Source: an uncultured Cetobacterium sp.
GTDB taxonomy: Bacteria; Fusobacteriota; Fusobacteriia; Fusobacteriales; Fusobacteriaceae
Direction of reading: 5' to 3'
Assembly (NCBI GenBank): GCA_934085975.1
Contig: CAKOHT010000014.1
Coordinates: 1 to 44,317, forward strand
Length of the DNA: 44,317 nucleotides
The notes under the pieces are model-generated. The model searched no databases, was not told the DNA's origin, and saw only the letters and a list, made by a program, of their open reading frames with translations. Numbering within the stretch: the stretch's first letter is position 1; each line of letters opens with the position of its first letter. This document shows, piece after piece, positions 1 through 6,812 of this stretch. The position numbers were made by a program, and so were the translations under genes.

Positions 1-77
<77 letters not shown>

Positions 78-80
78 TTT

Positions 81-157
81 GGTGGTCGTAGTTCAGTTGG
101 TAGAGCGCCAGTTTGTGGCACTGGTTGTCGCGGGTTCGAATCCCGTCGGTCACCCCA
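81..157 (+). tRNA. tRNA-His (GTG)
   Basis: Cloverleaf with anticodon GTG in the loop TTGTGGC. The acceptor stem has 8 pairs, with the extra 5' G (G-1, base 81) facing C73 at 154, the identity feature of tRNA-His. CCA is encoded at 155-157. It lies three bases after tRNA-Arg and is probably co-transcribed with it. Confidence 0.96.
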
Positions 158-184
158 TTTTTTAATTTTGTAGTTTTATAGAAA

Positions 185-260
185 GCGTCATTAGCTCAGA
201 TGGTAGAGCACACGACTTTTAATCGTGTTGTCACTGGTTCGAGCCCAGTATGACGCACCA
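185..260 (+). tRNA. tRNA-Lys (TTT)
   Basis: Cloverleaf starting GCGTCAT and closing with ATGACGC. The anticodon loop CTTTTAA gives anticodon TTT, reading AAA/AAG. The T arm is canonical (GGTTCGAGCCC-type) and CCA is encoded at 258-260. Third gene of the cluster. Confidence 0.96.
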
Positions 261-267
261 TCTTTAT

Positions 268-350
268 GCGAGGGTGGCGGAATTGGCAGACGCACCAGAC
301 TTAGGATCTGGCGTTTCGACGTGAGGGTTCAAGTCCCTCCTCTCGCACCA
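268..350 (+). tRNA. tRNA-Leu (TAG)
   Basis: Class II tRNA with a long variable arm. The anticodon loop CTTAGGA gives TAG, reading CUN leucine codons. The acceptor strand starts GCGAGGG and closes with CCTCTCGC-type pairing; CCA is encoded at 348-350. Last gene of the cluster, followed directly by a terminator. Confidence 0.96.
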
Positions 351-363
351 CATAAGATAGTTA

Positions 364-391
364 AAGTCTTGAGTATTCAAGACTTTTTTTT
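364..391 (+). terminator. Intrinsic terminator of the tRNA cluster
   Basis: Nine-pair hairpin (AAGTCTTGA, loop GTAT, TCAAGACTT) at 364-385 followed directly by a run of T. It ends the tRNA transcript. No good promoter is visible between it and truA, so truA may depend on read-through. Confidence 0.9.
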
Positions 392-420
392 GTACGTAGA
401 AAAAGGAAAAGGAGAAAAAC

Positions 421-1155
421 GTGGAAAGAAATATAAAATTGACATATAGTTATGATGGAAGTGAATTTTTTGGCTTTCAAAGACAACCTGGTTTTAGAAC
501 GGTCCAAGGAGAGCTAGAAAAAGTCCTAAAAGGAATTTTTAAAAATAAAATAGACTTAGTTTCTGCCGGAAGAACTGATAGAGGGGTTCATGCTAAGATG
601 CAAGTTTCAAATTTTTTTACAACGTCAAATATTCCTATACAAAAGATAAAACGAATTATAAATAGTTTACTACCAAATGATATATTTATTTTAGATGCCC
701 AAGAGGTAGATTTAGATTTCAGCTCTAGATTTTCAGCGATTTATAGGTCCTATGAATACTATATAGGTGAGGATAGAAATCCATTTCAATCTAGATATGT
801 CACTTTTGTTGATGAACAGTTAGATTTGGAGAGATTGAATAAGATAGTCGCCCCTTTGGTGGGACGGCACAATTTTTCAAATTTTAGACTTTCGGATTGT
901 GGAAGCAATACGACAATAAGAGAGATATATGAAGCTAAGTTCGAGAGAGTGGATGAAAAAACAGTCAAGCTATATGTTAAAGGAAATGCTTTTCTAAAGT
1001 CTCAAATTAGAATAATAGTAGGGACAATTTTATCAATTTATTTTAGAAAAAAGCCAGAAAATTACTTGGTGGATATGTTGGAGAATCCAGATATTCAATA
1101 TGCAAAAATAGTGGCTGAGCCTTTTGGTCTTCATTTGTTTGATATAGGGTATTAG
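421..1155 (+). CDS. truA: tRNA pseudouridine(38-40) synthase TruA
   Basis: TruA converts uridines 38-40 of the anticodon arm of many tRNAs to pseudouridine in the cytoplasm. The 244-residue length is normal for the family. The motif SAGRTDRGVHA (about residues 48-58) contains the catalytic aspartate (Asp53), and the N-terminal LTYSYDGSEFFGFQ and VQGELE segments are typical. The GTG start follows an AAGGAG site by a normal spacing. The tRNA genes just upstream make a fitting neighbourhood. The next gene starts 9 bases after the stop. Function is assigned from family motifs. Confidence 0.95.
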   Translation: MERNIKLTYSYDGSEFFGFQRQPGFRTVQGELEKVLKGIFKNKIDLVSAGRTDRGVHAKMQVSNFFTTSNIPIQKIKRIINSLLPNDIFILDAQEVDLDFSSRFSAIYRSYEYYIGEDRNPFQSRYVTFVDEQLDLERLNKIVAPLVGRHNFSNFRLSDCGSNTTIREIYEAKFERVDEKTVKLYVKGNAFLKSQIRIIVGTILSIYFRKKPENYLVDMLENPDIQYAKIVAEPFGLHLFDIGY

Positions 1156-1164
1156 GGAGGGAAG

Positions 1165-1617
1165 ATGAAAATAATAGAGGTTGATGCAAAAGCGAGAGAG
1201 CTAATAAAAAAAATATTTGATAATGAAGTGGAGTGTTTTGGTATGATGGGTGGAGCTGATATGTGGATGATTATGAGTTTCATTAGATATGGAAAACTTT
1301 ATGTGCTGCTGGATGATAATGATAAATTGATATCTGTTGCCCAGTATCAAGGAGTATTGGGAAAAAATGAAGTTTTTTTATATGGATTTTCGACTTCTTT
1401 AAAGGAAAGAGGAAAAGGATACGGAAAAATATTATTGGAAGAAAGTCAGAATAGATTAAAAAAAATAGGGATAGAAAAAGTTTACCTGACCGTGGATCCT
1501 AAAAACAGTAAAGCTGTGAAGTTGTATGAAAAGGCTGGATATACGGTAGAAGAGTTACAAAAAGATGAATACGGAAAAGGGATTGATAGGTATTTAATGA
1601 TTAAAAACTTATTGTAA
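1165..1617 (+). CDS. GNAT-family N-acetyltransferase
   Basis: A 150-residue acetyl-CoA-dependent acetyltransferase of the GNAT fold. The acetyl-CoA-binding motif A is visible at about residues 74-95 (RGKGYGKILLEES, the R/Q-x-x-G-x-G/A signature), and the motif B region NSKAVKLYEKAGY at about 113-125 is the usual GNAT ending. Substrate unknown: RimI-like enzymes acetylate protein N termini, but nothing here fixes the target. GGGAGG precedes the ATG, and the gene follows truA by 9 bases, so the two are probably co-transcribed. Confidence 0.85.
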   Translation: MKIIEVDAKARELIKKIFDNEVECFGMMGGADMWMIMSFIRYGKLYVLLDDNDKLISVAQYQGVLGKNEVFLYGFSTSLKERGKGYGKILLEESQNRLKKIGIEKVYLTVDPKNSKAVKLYEKAGYTVEELQKDEYGKGIDRYLMIKNLL

Positions 1618-1621
1618 TCTC

Positions 1622-1650
1622 TTGACAAAAACACTAAAAAGGTGTATATT
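1622..1650 (+). promoter_or_regulatory. Sigma-70 promoter of the perR-like/superoxide reductase operon
   Basis: A consensus TTGACA (1622-1627), a 17-base spacer and TATATT (1645-1650). It begins only a few bases after the acetyltransferase stop and drives the operon starting at 1699. Predicted transcription starts near 1657, immediately before the palindrome. Confidence 0.85.
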
Positions 1651-1660
1651 AAAAGAAAAA

Positions 1661-1682
1661 ATAATTACAATTTTGTAATTAT
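1661..1682 (+). promoter_or_regulatory. Palindromic operator, probable autoregulatory PerR/Fur-type box
   Basis: Perfect 10-base inverted repeat ATAATTACAA / TTGTAATTAT separated by two bases. It sits just downstream of the predicted transcription start and 16 bases before the regulator's ATG. Size, AT-rich dyad and position resemble PerR boxes, which commonly autoregulate. That this repressor binds here is inference. Confidence 0.7.
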
Positions 1683-1698
1683 TTCAAAAGGAGGAAAC

Positions 1699-2109
1699 AT
1701 GTATATTGAAAATATAGGTGAGCATTTAAAGATACATGATATAAAACCCTCATATCAAAGAATGAAAGTATTTGAATATTTGTTAAATAATAAAACTCAT
1801 CCTACAGTTGATGAGATTTATAGGGCTTTATGTCCTGAAATTCCCACTCTTTCTAAAACGACAGTTTATAATACACTAAATCTTTTTATAGAAAAAGGAA
1901 TTGCTAAAGTAATAACAATAGAAGAAAATGAAACTAGATATGATGTGGATATGCATGTACATGGGCATTTTAAATGTGTAAATTGTAAAAAAGTTTTTGA
2001 TATCCCAGTGACAATTGATCAACTTGTGGTTGGCGATATGAAGGATTTTAAAATTGATGAGTACCATGTTTATTTTAAAGGAACTTGTCCTCAGTGCCAG
2101 AATAAATAA
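1699..2109 (+). CDS. Fur-family transcriptional repressor, PerR-like peroxide sensor
   Basis: A 136-residue Fur-family regulator: an N-terminal winged helix (QRMKVFEYLLNNKTHPTVDEIY, then the recognition region LSKTTVYNTL at about 51-60) and a C-terminal metal-binding dimerisation domain. The HVHGH-type cluster near residues 86-90 and two CxxC pairs (Cys93/96, Cys130/133) give the structural zinc site. His34, Asp84 and Asp101 match positions expected for the PerR regulatory metal site. I chose ATG 1699, with AAAGGAGG directly upstream, over an in-frame GTG at 1642 that would overlap the promoter's -10. Superoxide reductase and rubredoxin downstream support a PerR rather than Fur role. Confidence 0.88.
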   Translation: MYIENIGEHLKIHDIKPSYQRMKVFEYLLNNKTHPTVDEIYRALCPEIPTLSKTTVYNTLNLFIEKGIAKVITIEENETRYDVDMHVHGHFKCVNCKKVFDIPVTIDQLVVGDMKDFKIDEYHVYFKGTCPQCQNK

Positions 2110-2152
2110 TTGTCAGAGGACAAAATATGTTTAATAACTTAAGGAGGTTATC

Positions 2153-2524
2153 ATGAAAGTTTATGAAATTTTTAAAGTGAAAGAGAATCCAGTATTATTA
2201 GAGGTGATTGTAGCAGATAAAGATGGTGTTTCTATGGATGGATTAGAGCTTGTTAAGGAAAAAACTCAGGATGCTTCAACAGAGAAACACGTTCCATTTA
2301 TAGAGGAAAAAGAGGATGGATATTTAGTGAAGGTCGGTAAAGAGGTTGCGCATCCAATGGCAGAGGAGCATTATATCCAAATGATTGAAATTTGTGTGGA
2401 CGACTTTTTATATAGGAAATATTTAAAGCCGGGAGAGGCACCAGAGGCATACTTTAGAGTACCTAAAGGGAAATCAGTGTGTGCAAGAGAATATTGTAAT
2501 ATCCACGGGTTATGGAGTAACTAA
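2153..2524 (+). CDS. Superoxide reductase (class III-like, without desulforedoxin centre)
   Basis: Reduces superoxide to hydrogen peroxide without making oxygen, an anaerobe's alternative to superoxide dismutase. The catalytic Fe(His)4Cys site is complete: His46 in EKHVP (with Glu44-Lys45), His67, His73, Cys115 and His118 in CNIHG. The N-terminal 40 residues align in length with the desulforedoxin domain of desulfoferrodoxin but contain no cysteine, so the second iron centre is lost, as in the Treponema pallidum type enzyme. An AAGGAGG site precedes ATG 2153. The partner rubredoxin follows 20 bases after the stop and the peroxide-sensor-like repressor precedes it. Confidence 0.93.
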   Translation: MKVYEIFKVKENPVLLEVIVADKDGVSMDGLELVKEKTQDASTEKHVPFIEEKEDGYLVKVGKEVAHPMAEEHYIQMIEICVDDFLYRKYLKPGEAPEAYFRVPKGKSVCAREYCNIHGLWSN

Positions 2525-2544
2525 TAAAATAGAGGGGGTATAAA

Positions 2545-2706
2545 ATGGGAAAACTTATGAGATGTGTAATCTGTGACTATGTTTATGATGAAACGATAGG
2601 AGATCAAGAAAATGGGGTAACTCCGGGAACAAAGTGGGAAGATGTACCAGAAGATTGGGTTTGCCCACTTTGTTATGTAGGAAAAGACCAATTTGAAGAG
2701 ATTTAA
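2545..2706 (+). CDS. Rubredoxin
   Basis: A 53-residue one-electron carrier with a single Fe(Cys)4 centre. Both metal knuckles are intact: CVIC at residues 7-10 and CPLC at 40-43. The core YDETIGD, NGVTPGTKWEDVPEDWVCP is typical of rubredoxins. It starts at ATG 2545 after AGAGGGGG, 20 bases downstream of the superoxide reductase gene, and is its likely electron donor, all the more because that enzyme lacks its own second iron centre. A strong terminator follows. Confidence 0.96.
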   Translation: MGKLMRCVICDYVYDETIGDQENGVTPGTKWEDVPEDWVCPLCYVGKDQFEEI

Positions 2707-2724
2707 TAGAGATATGAAATATCA

Positions 2725-2759
2725 AACCTCTTAGCAATATTTGCTAAGAGGTTTTTTTA
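2725..2759 (+). terminator. Intrinsic terminator of the superoxide reductase operon
   Basis: Thirteen-pair hairpin: AACCTCTTAGCAA (2725-2737), loop TAT, TTGCTAAGAGGTT (2741-2753), followed by a T run. The right arm also supplies TTGCTA (2741-2746), which lies 16 bases before TATAAT at 2763-2768 and could double as the -35 of the next gene. Confidence 0.93.
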
Positions 2760-2762
2760 TGA

Positions 2763-2768
2763 TATAAT
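2763..2768 (+). promoter_or_regulatory. -10 element of the promoter for the 2807-5224 gene group
   Basis: TATAAT, 38 bases before the ATG at 2807. The best -35 candidate (TTGCTA) lies inside the preceding terminator stem. A promoter is expected here because the terminator isolates these genes. Confidence 0.6.
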
Positions 2769-2806
2769 ATACACTTAAGATATATATTTTTTAGAAAGGA
2801 AGTATC

Positions 2807-3580
2807 ATGAAATTAGCAGTACTGGGAAGTGGAAGTAAAGGAAATGCTCTTTTTATAGAAACTGATAATATAAACTTATTGATAGATGCTGGGTTTAGTG
2901 GAAAAAAGATAGAGGAACAATTAAAAAAAATAAAGGTAGAGGTTTGTAATATAGATGGGATTTTGATAACTCATGAACATGGAGACCATATTCAAGGGGC
3001 AGGAATATTGTCGAGAAAATATGATATTCCAATCTATATCACAAAGGAGAGCTATGAAGCTGGAATATTAAAAATTGGAAAAATAAAAGATGAAAATTTG
3101 AGATTTATAGAGGAAGCTTTTTGGGTTGGGGATAGTATGGTGTATCCTTTTGATGTAATGCATGACGCTGAAAGAACAATTGGCTTTAGAATAGAGGAAA
3201 GTTCGGGGAGCAAAGTAGCGATAGCTACAGATTTGGGTTATATTGATAACACAGTCAGAGAAGCATTTAAAGAGGTAGATGTCATGGTTATAGAGTGTAA
3301 CTATGACTATCATAAGTTAATGGAATGTTCATATCCTTGGGATTTAAAAGCCCGTGTAAAAAGTAGAAATGGGCATCTGTCAAATAATGATTGTGCTAGA
3401 TTTATTAGGGAGATATATCATCAACGATTAAAAAAGGTTTATTTAGCTCATATGAGTAAGGATAGTAATGATCCAAAGTTAGCTATAGACACTATTTTAG
3501 ATGAGTTGACAAGACATAATATCAATGTCTCAGTAGAGATTGCCCATCAGGATATATGTAGCAAGTTGATTAAATTTTAG
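2807..3580 (+). CDS. Metallo-beta-lactamase-fold hydrolase, WalJ/YycJ-like
   Basis: A 257-residue MBL-fold protein. It starts with the family's LGSGSKGNALFIE segment and carries the metal motif THEHGDHIQG (His56, His58, Asp60, His61); later metal ligands lie in ATDLGY and near GHLSNND. These match the YycJ/WalJ group, 5'-exonuclease-like enzymes linked in Firmicutes to DNA repair and the cell-wall WalRK locus. There is no walRK here; it leads a group with a glycosylase-like protein and a GT9 glycosyltransferase. Start ATG 2807 has AAAGGAAG upstream. The exact substrate cannot be read from sequence. Confidence 0.88.
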   Translation: MKLAVLGSGSKGNALFIETDNINLLIDAGFSGKKIEEQLKKIKVEVCNIDGILITHEHGDHIQGAGILSRKYDIPIYITKESYEAGILKIGKIKDENLRFIEEAFWVGDSMVYPFDVMHDAERTIGFRIEESSGSKVAIATDLGYIDNTVREAFKEVDVMVIECNYDYHKLMECSYPWDLKARVKSRNGHLSNNDCARFIREIYHQRLKKVYLAHMSKDSNDPKLAIDTILDELTRHNINVSVEIAHQDICSKLIKF

Positions 3581-3591
3581 GAGGAACTATT

Positions 3592-4170
3592 ATGGAGGAG
3601 ATTGAAAAATTCTTAGAAGAGTTAAAGTTTGAAATAGGAAGTATAGATGCATTGAAGGATAGTAGTGAAAAAATTGTCTTAGGGACAGGTAATTTTAAAG
3701 GAACTGTACTTTTTGTGGGAGATGATTCTAATTTATATATAGATGAAAATTTAAAAGTGAGACCTGGCTCAAGTGGAGAGTTTCTAATAAAACTTTGTGA
3801 TATAGTCGGATTGTTGCCAGAGAGCTATTATATAACGACCCTGACTAAATCTGAAAAAAATTATAGAGAGTTGGAAGAAAAAGATAAAAGAGATTTGAAA
3901 GAGTGTTTAATGATGCAAATTTCTTTGATGAATCCTAAAGTTATTGTGGCTTTAGGACAGGATGTAGCTGAGTTGTTATTAGAAAGAGAGTTTAAATTTC
4001 TTCAAGAAAAGGGAAACATTTTAGATTGGAGAGGAGATGTAAAACTGTTGGTGACATACGATGCTAATTTCGCTAAAAAATCAAGAGATGACGGTGGGAA
4101 GAGAGCTAAGGTAGCAGTGGAGTTTTGGGGAGATTTGAAAACTATAAAAAATACCATAGAGGAGATTTAA
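3592..4170 (+). CDS. Uracil-DNA-glycosylase-superfamily protein with degenerate motifs
   Basis: The 192-residue protein resembles family 4 uracil-DNA glycosylases in layout: VLFVGDDSNLYID at 39-51 in place of the catalytic GEGPGxxED loop, RPGSSGEFLIKL for GxPFVGxxG, SYYITTLTK for VYITNxVKC, and MNPKVIVALGQDVAELLL. The N-terminal CxxC and other cysteines that hold the 4Fe-4S cluster in family 4 are absent (only Cys69 and one in LKECL remain), and the HPS-type motif is replaced by VTYDANFAKKS. A glycosylase fold is likely; glycosylase activity is doubtful. It starts 11 bases after the MBL gene and ends one base before the next gene, so translation is probably coupled. Confidence 0.65.
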   Translation: MEEIEKFLEELKFEIGSIDALKDSSEKIVLGTGNFKGTVLFVGDDSNLYIDENLKVRPGSSGEFLIKLCDIVGLLPESYYITTLTKSEKNYRELEEKDKRDLKECLMMQISLMNPKVIVALGQDVAELLLEREFKFLQEKGNILDWRGDVKLLVTYDANFAKKSRDDGGKRAKVAVEFWGDLKTIKNTIEEI

Positions 4171-4171
4171 T

Positions 4172-5224
4172 ATGAAAATTTTAGTAGTGAGATTTAAACA
4201 GATTGGAGATGCAATATTGGCGTCTGTAATATGTAAAAGTTTGAAAGAAACATATCCGGATGCAAAAATTGATTATGTATTGTATGATCATGTGGCACCA
4301 CTATTTGAACATCAAGATTACTTAAATAGAGTTATATCGATTTCAAAAGATGAACAGAAGAATCCTTTTAAATATCTGAAAAAAGTCTGGAATGTGACAC
4401 GAACGAATTACGACATAGTTATTGATATAATGTCTACTCCAAAGAGTGAGGCATTTACACTATTTTCTAGAAAAGCAAAATATAGGATAGGAAGATGGAA
4501 ACCTAAGAGAGGATACACATATACGCATAGTATTCCGGAGCCGTCGAGTGAATTTGATAAAGCTGAAAAATTCTTGAAAATGTTAAAACCTCTTATAGAT
4601 GATGGAGTAGATGTAAAATTAAATAAAAACTATTCTTTGACATTTTTACCGCAGGAGAAAAATGAGTTGAGAGAGCGAATGAAGGAAGCAGGTGTTGATT
4701 TTGATAAGATTATAATCCCTTTGGCTATAAATTCTCGAAGACCAAATAAAGTTTATCCCATAGATTTAATGAAAAAGTTAGCTGGAAAAATTTTAGAGGC
4801 GTTTGATTGCCAAATAATATTATATTATTCACCGAATGAGAAAGAGTTTGCTAAAAAATTCCATGAGGAGCTGGGTTGGGATAAAAGAATAGTATCGGAT
4901 ATAAACACTAAAAGTATAAGAGAGTTGGGGGCACTATTAGCCAACTGTGACATTTTTGTCGGAAATGAAGGTGGACCAAGACATTTGGCTCAGGCTATAG
5001 ATATTCCAAGTTTTTCTATCTTCAGTCCGGGATCCAGTAAAAAAGATTGGCTCTCAAGGGATAATAAAAGACACGAAGGGATAGAACCAAAAGATATACT
5101 CTCAGATGAAACATATGATAGTTTATCATATGAAGAAAAATATAGATTGATAACACCAGATATTATTTTTGAAAAGGTGAAGGAAAAAATGGAGCTTGTG
5201 CCCAAATATATTGAAAAAAGATAG
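4172..5224 (+). CDS. Glycosyltransferase family 9 protein (heptosyltransferase-like)
   Basis: A 350-residue GT-B fold enzyme of family GT9, which transfers heptose or related sugars onto lipopolysaccharide core. It begins KILVVRFKQIGDAILASVICKSL, the GT9 N-terminal signature, and has the C-terminal donor site NCDIFVGNEGGPRHLAQAIDIPSFSIFSPGS. No signal peptide; expected on the cytoplasmic face of the inner membrane. This supports a diderm host. The ATG follows the previous stop by one base, with GGAG inside the end of the previous gene. The sugar and acceptor cannot be read from sequence. Confidence 0.88.
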   Translation: MKILVVRFKQIGDAILASVICKSLKETYPDAKIDYVLYDHVAPLFEHQDYLNRVISISKDEQKNPFKYLKKVWNVTRTNYDIVIDIMSTPKSEAFTLFSRKAKYRIGRWKPKRGYTYTHSIPEPSSEFDKAEKFLKMLKPLIDDGVDVKLNKNYSLTFLPQEKNELRERMKEAGVDFDKIIIPLAINSRRPNKVYPIDLMKKLAGKILEAFDCQIILYYSPNEKEFAKKFHEELGWDKRIVSDINTKSIRELGALLANCDIFVGNEGGPRHLAQAIDIPSFSIFSPGSSKKDWLSRDNKRHEGIEPKDILSDETYDSLSYEEKYRLITPDIIFEKVKEKMELVPKYIEKR

Positions 5225-5239
5225 TGGGTATGATAGAAT
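5211..5239 (+). promoter_or_regulatory. Promoter of yebC
   Basis: TTGAAA (5211-5216), 17-base spacer and TAGAAT (5234-5239) with an extended TG at 5231-5232. It overlaps the end of the GT9 gene and lies 35 bases before the yebC start. Confidence 0.7.
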
Positions 5240-5273
5240 TTAAAGAGATATTTAAAAATGAGGAGGAGTTTTT

Positions 5274-6020
5274 GTGGCAGGACATAGTAAATGGTCTAAT
5301 ATAAAGCATAGAAAAGGTGCTCAAGACGCTAAAAGAGGAAAGCTATTCACAAAATTGGGAAAAGAGTTGACAATTGCAGCAAAGGAAGCTGGTGGAGATC
5401 CAAACTTTAACCCTAGATTAAGACTTGCGATAGATAAAGCAAAAGCTGCTAATATGCCAAAAGATAACCTGGAGAGAGCTATTAAAAAAGGAACAGGAGA
5501 ACTTGAAGGTGTAGACTACATGGAAATTAGATATGAAGGATATGGTCCGGAAGGAACAGCCTTTATAGTTGAGGTTGTAACTGATAATAAAAATAGATCA
5601 GCTTCAGAAGTTAGAACAGCTTTTTCTAGAAAAAATGGAAATTTAGGGACAGATGGTGCTGTGTCTTGGATGTTCCAGAGAAAAGGAGAGATAGTAGTTG
5701 CAGCTGAGGGAGTGGACGCTGACGAGTTGATGATGGCAGCTCTGGAAGCTGGTGCAGAGGATGTTAAGGATGAGGATGGAGAGTTTACTGTTTTAACTGA
5801 TCCAGCGGATTGCAATACAGTATCAGAAGAGTTAAAAAAAGCGGGTTACAATATAACTGAAGCGGAAGTTGCAATGATTCCAGACAATAAAGTACAGATT
5901 ACAGATTTGGATACAGCTAAAAAAGTAATGGCATTGTATGAGGCTTTAGATGATTTAGATGATGTAAATGATGTTTACTCAAATTTTGATATATCAGAGG
6001 AGTTATTGGAACAATTATGA
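5274..6020 (+). CDS. yebC: YebC/PmpR (TACO1) family translational regulator
   Basis: A 248-residue member of the YebC/PmpR family, recognised by the start MAGHSKWSNIKHRKGAQDAKRGK and by the acidic C-terminal domain. Members have been described as transcription regulators and as factors that help ribosomes through difficult peptide stretches. The protein starts with GTG at 5274 after GAGGAGG. It has its own promoter and a bidirectional terminator, so it is probably monocistronic. Confidence 0.95.
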   Translation: MAGHSKWSNIKHRKGAQDAKRGKLFTKLGKELTIAAKEAGGDPNFNPRLRLAIDKAKAANMPKDNLERAIKKGTGELEGVDYMEIRYEGYGPEGTAFIVEVVTDNKNRSASEVRTAFSRKNGNLGTDGAVSWMFQRKGEIVVAAEGVDADELMMAALEAGAEDVKDEDGEFTVLTDPADCNTVSEELKKAGYNITEAEVAMIPDNKVQITDLDTAKKVMALYEALDDLDDVNDVYSNFDISEELLEQL

Positions 6021-6028
6021 AAAATAAA

Positions 6029-6063
6029 AGCATGGACTCATTGACAGAGTCTATGCTTTTTTT
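6029..6063. terminator. Bidirectional terminator between yebC and the DUF4402 gene
   Basis: Eleven-pair hairpin (AGCATGGACTC / GAGTCTATGCT, one G-T pair) at 6029-6057 with T runs on the plus strand and A-rich sequence before it, which gives a T run on the minus strand. It lies between convergent genes and can serve both. Confidence 0.88.
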
Positions 6064-6072
6064 ATATCTATA

Positions 6073-6498
6073 TTATTGATACTGAACTCTGGCAGTTAAA
6101 GTTCCAGTATAGTTTCCAACAGCTTGTTCAGATGCGACCTTTAGATCTCCATAGACATTGAAATTAGTTGAGCCACTTTCTCCAATAGAGTTTGGTAAAT
6201 TTCTATATTCGATTGTTGCAACCATTGTATCACCACTAATTGAAGCTAGTTCAACTGTATTTGGAATCTCTATAGTTATAGGTTGACCTTTTTCCCCTGT
6301 AATTTGATAATTTGAAGATGCAGTAGTTTTACTACCTTGTATAACTTGTCCAAACTCCATACTAGTAGCGATAACAGTAAGTGGTTTAATAACAGTAGCT
6401 GTAATTTCCATATCTCCTTTGTTTACACTGTTTCCTGAAGGAGCTCCAAGAGTTGTTATAGCTGTAGTTAAAGATAAAAGTATTAATAGTTTTTTCAT
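6073..6498 (-). CDS. Secreted DUF4402-domain protein, putative adhesin/fimbrial-type subunit
   Basis: A 141-residue exported protein. Residues 1-18 (MKKLLILLSLTTAITTLG) form a signal peptide. The rest matches the DUF4402 pattern: ITATVIKPLTVIATSMEFGQVIQGS near the start, a beta-rich middle, and a YTGTLTARVQYQ ending. DUF4402 domains resemble pilin/fimbrial subunits and occur in surface proteins of diderms; no chaperone or usher is nearby. AGGAGGGA precedes the ATG at 6498. Its leader contains a c-di-GMP-I riboswitch, which ties it to the motile/sessile switch and supports a surface role. The biochemical role is not known. Confidence 0.85.
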   Translation of the reverse strand: MKKLLILLSLTTAITTLGAPSGNSVNKGDMEITATVIKPLTVIATSMEFGQVIQGSKTTASSNYQITGEKGQPITIEIPNTVELASISGDTMVATIEYRNLPNSIGESGSTNFNVYGDLKVASEQAVGNYTGTLTARVQYQ

Positions 6499-6537
6499 GA
6501 TTTATTCCCTCCTAAAATTTAAAAAAGCTTATAAAAT

Positions 6538-6592
6538 AAAAAAGCCAGTTGCTGTTATATTTTGGTTTTATCAAAATTAACTGCAACTGGCT
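6538..6592 (-). terminator. Riboswitch expression platform: terminator in the DUF4402 leader
   Basis: On the minus strand AGCCAGTTGC (6592-6583) pairs with GCAACTGGCT (6552-6543); inside, GTTA/TAAC-type and TTTTG/CAAAA pairs extend the stem; six U then follow (6543-6538). The left arm is also the 3' end of the c-di-GMP aptamer, so aptamer and terminator compete for it. Expected behaviour: c-di-GMP binding prevents termination, an ON switch (inference). Confidence 0.85.
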
Positions 6593-6650
6593 GTCATTTT
6601 AAAGACCCTATAGTTTTGCGTCGTAAGATTTCCCCTACTTTGCCCATTTG
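6583..6650 (-). promoter_or_regulatory. Cyclic di-GMP-I (GEMM) riboswitch aptamer
   Basis: Read on the minus strand the leader has the GEMM-I hallmarks in order: GGGCAAAG, a 6-pair stem capped by a GAAA tetraloop (GTAGGG-GAAA-TCTTAC), then GACGCAAA, CTATAGGGTCT and ATGACAGCCAGTTGC (tetraloop-receptor side and 3' closing strand). P2 is short. The predicted transcription start near 6650 places the aptamer at the very 5' end of the DUF4402 mRNA. The 3' end overlaps the terminator's left arm. Confidence 0.9.
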
Positions 6651-6656
6651 TATTAT

Positions 6657-6685
6657 ATGATATATTAAAAGATAGAAAATGTCAA
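6657..6685 (-). promoter_or_regulatory. Promoter of the riboswitch/DUF4402 transcript
   Basis: Minus strand TTGACA (6685-6680), 17-base spacer, TATCAT (6662-6657). The start predicted from this lies at about 6650, exactly where the aptamer begins. The rest of the gap up to recG (about 6686-6790) is AT-rich and shows nothing else I can name. Confidence 0.75.
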
Positions 6686-6794
6686 ACAAAAATAACATAA
6701 AATAAAAAATAATTTTTTTATAGACCCTTATTTTAAAAGGTTTATTGTAAAAATACAAAACGCCTGATAAATTGTACAAAAGGCTATATAAGTG

Positions 6795-6803
6795 TGTTAT
6801 AAT
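6795..6803 (+). promoter_or_regulatory. Extended -10 promoter of recG
   Basis: TGTTATAAT (extended -10, TATAAT at 6798-6803). No -35 at ideal spacing; TTGTAC at 6772-6777 is 20 bases away. Predicted transcription start near 6810, so the recG leader is only a few bases long. Confidence 0.65.
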
Positions 6804-6812
6804 AAAAAAAAG

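Noticed and set aside
225..449. A 74-residue reading frame across the tRNA-Lys and tRNA-Leu genes
   Set aside because: It runs through two tRNA genes and their terminator, has no ribosome site, and encodes no recognisable domain.
1642..1698. N-terminal extension of the PerR-like protein from GTG 1642
   Set aside because: It overlaps the -10 element and operator; ATG 1699 has a strong ribosome site.
2153..2270. A desulforedoxin iron centre at the N-terminus of the superoxide reductase
   Set aside because: The region has the right length but contains no cysteine, so the centre cannot form.
5516..5815. A 99-residue minus-strand frame inside yebC
   Set aside because: Antisense shadow of a well conserved gene; Ser/Pro-rich mirror translation with no start signals.
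6594..6779. A 61-residue minus-strand frame upstream of the DUF4402 gene
   Set aside because: It overlaps the promoter and c-di-GMP aptamer and would begin before the transcription start.
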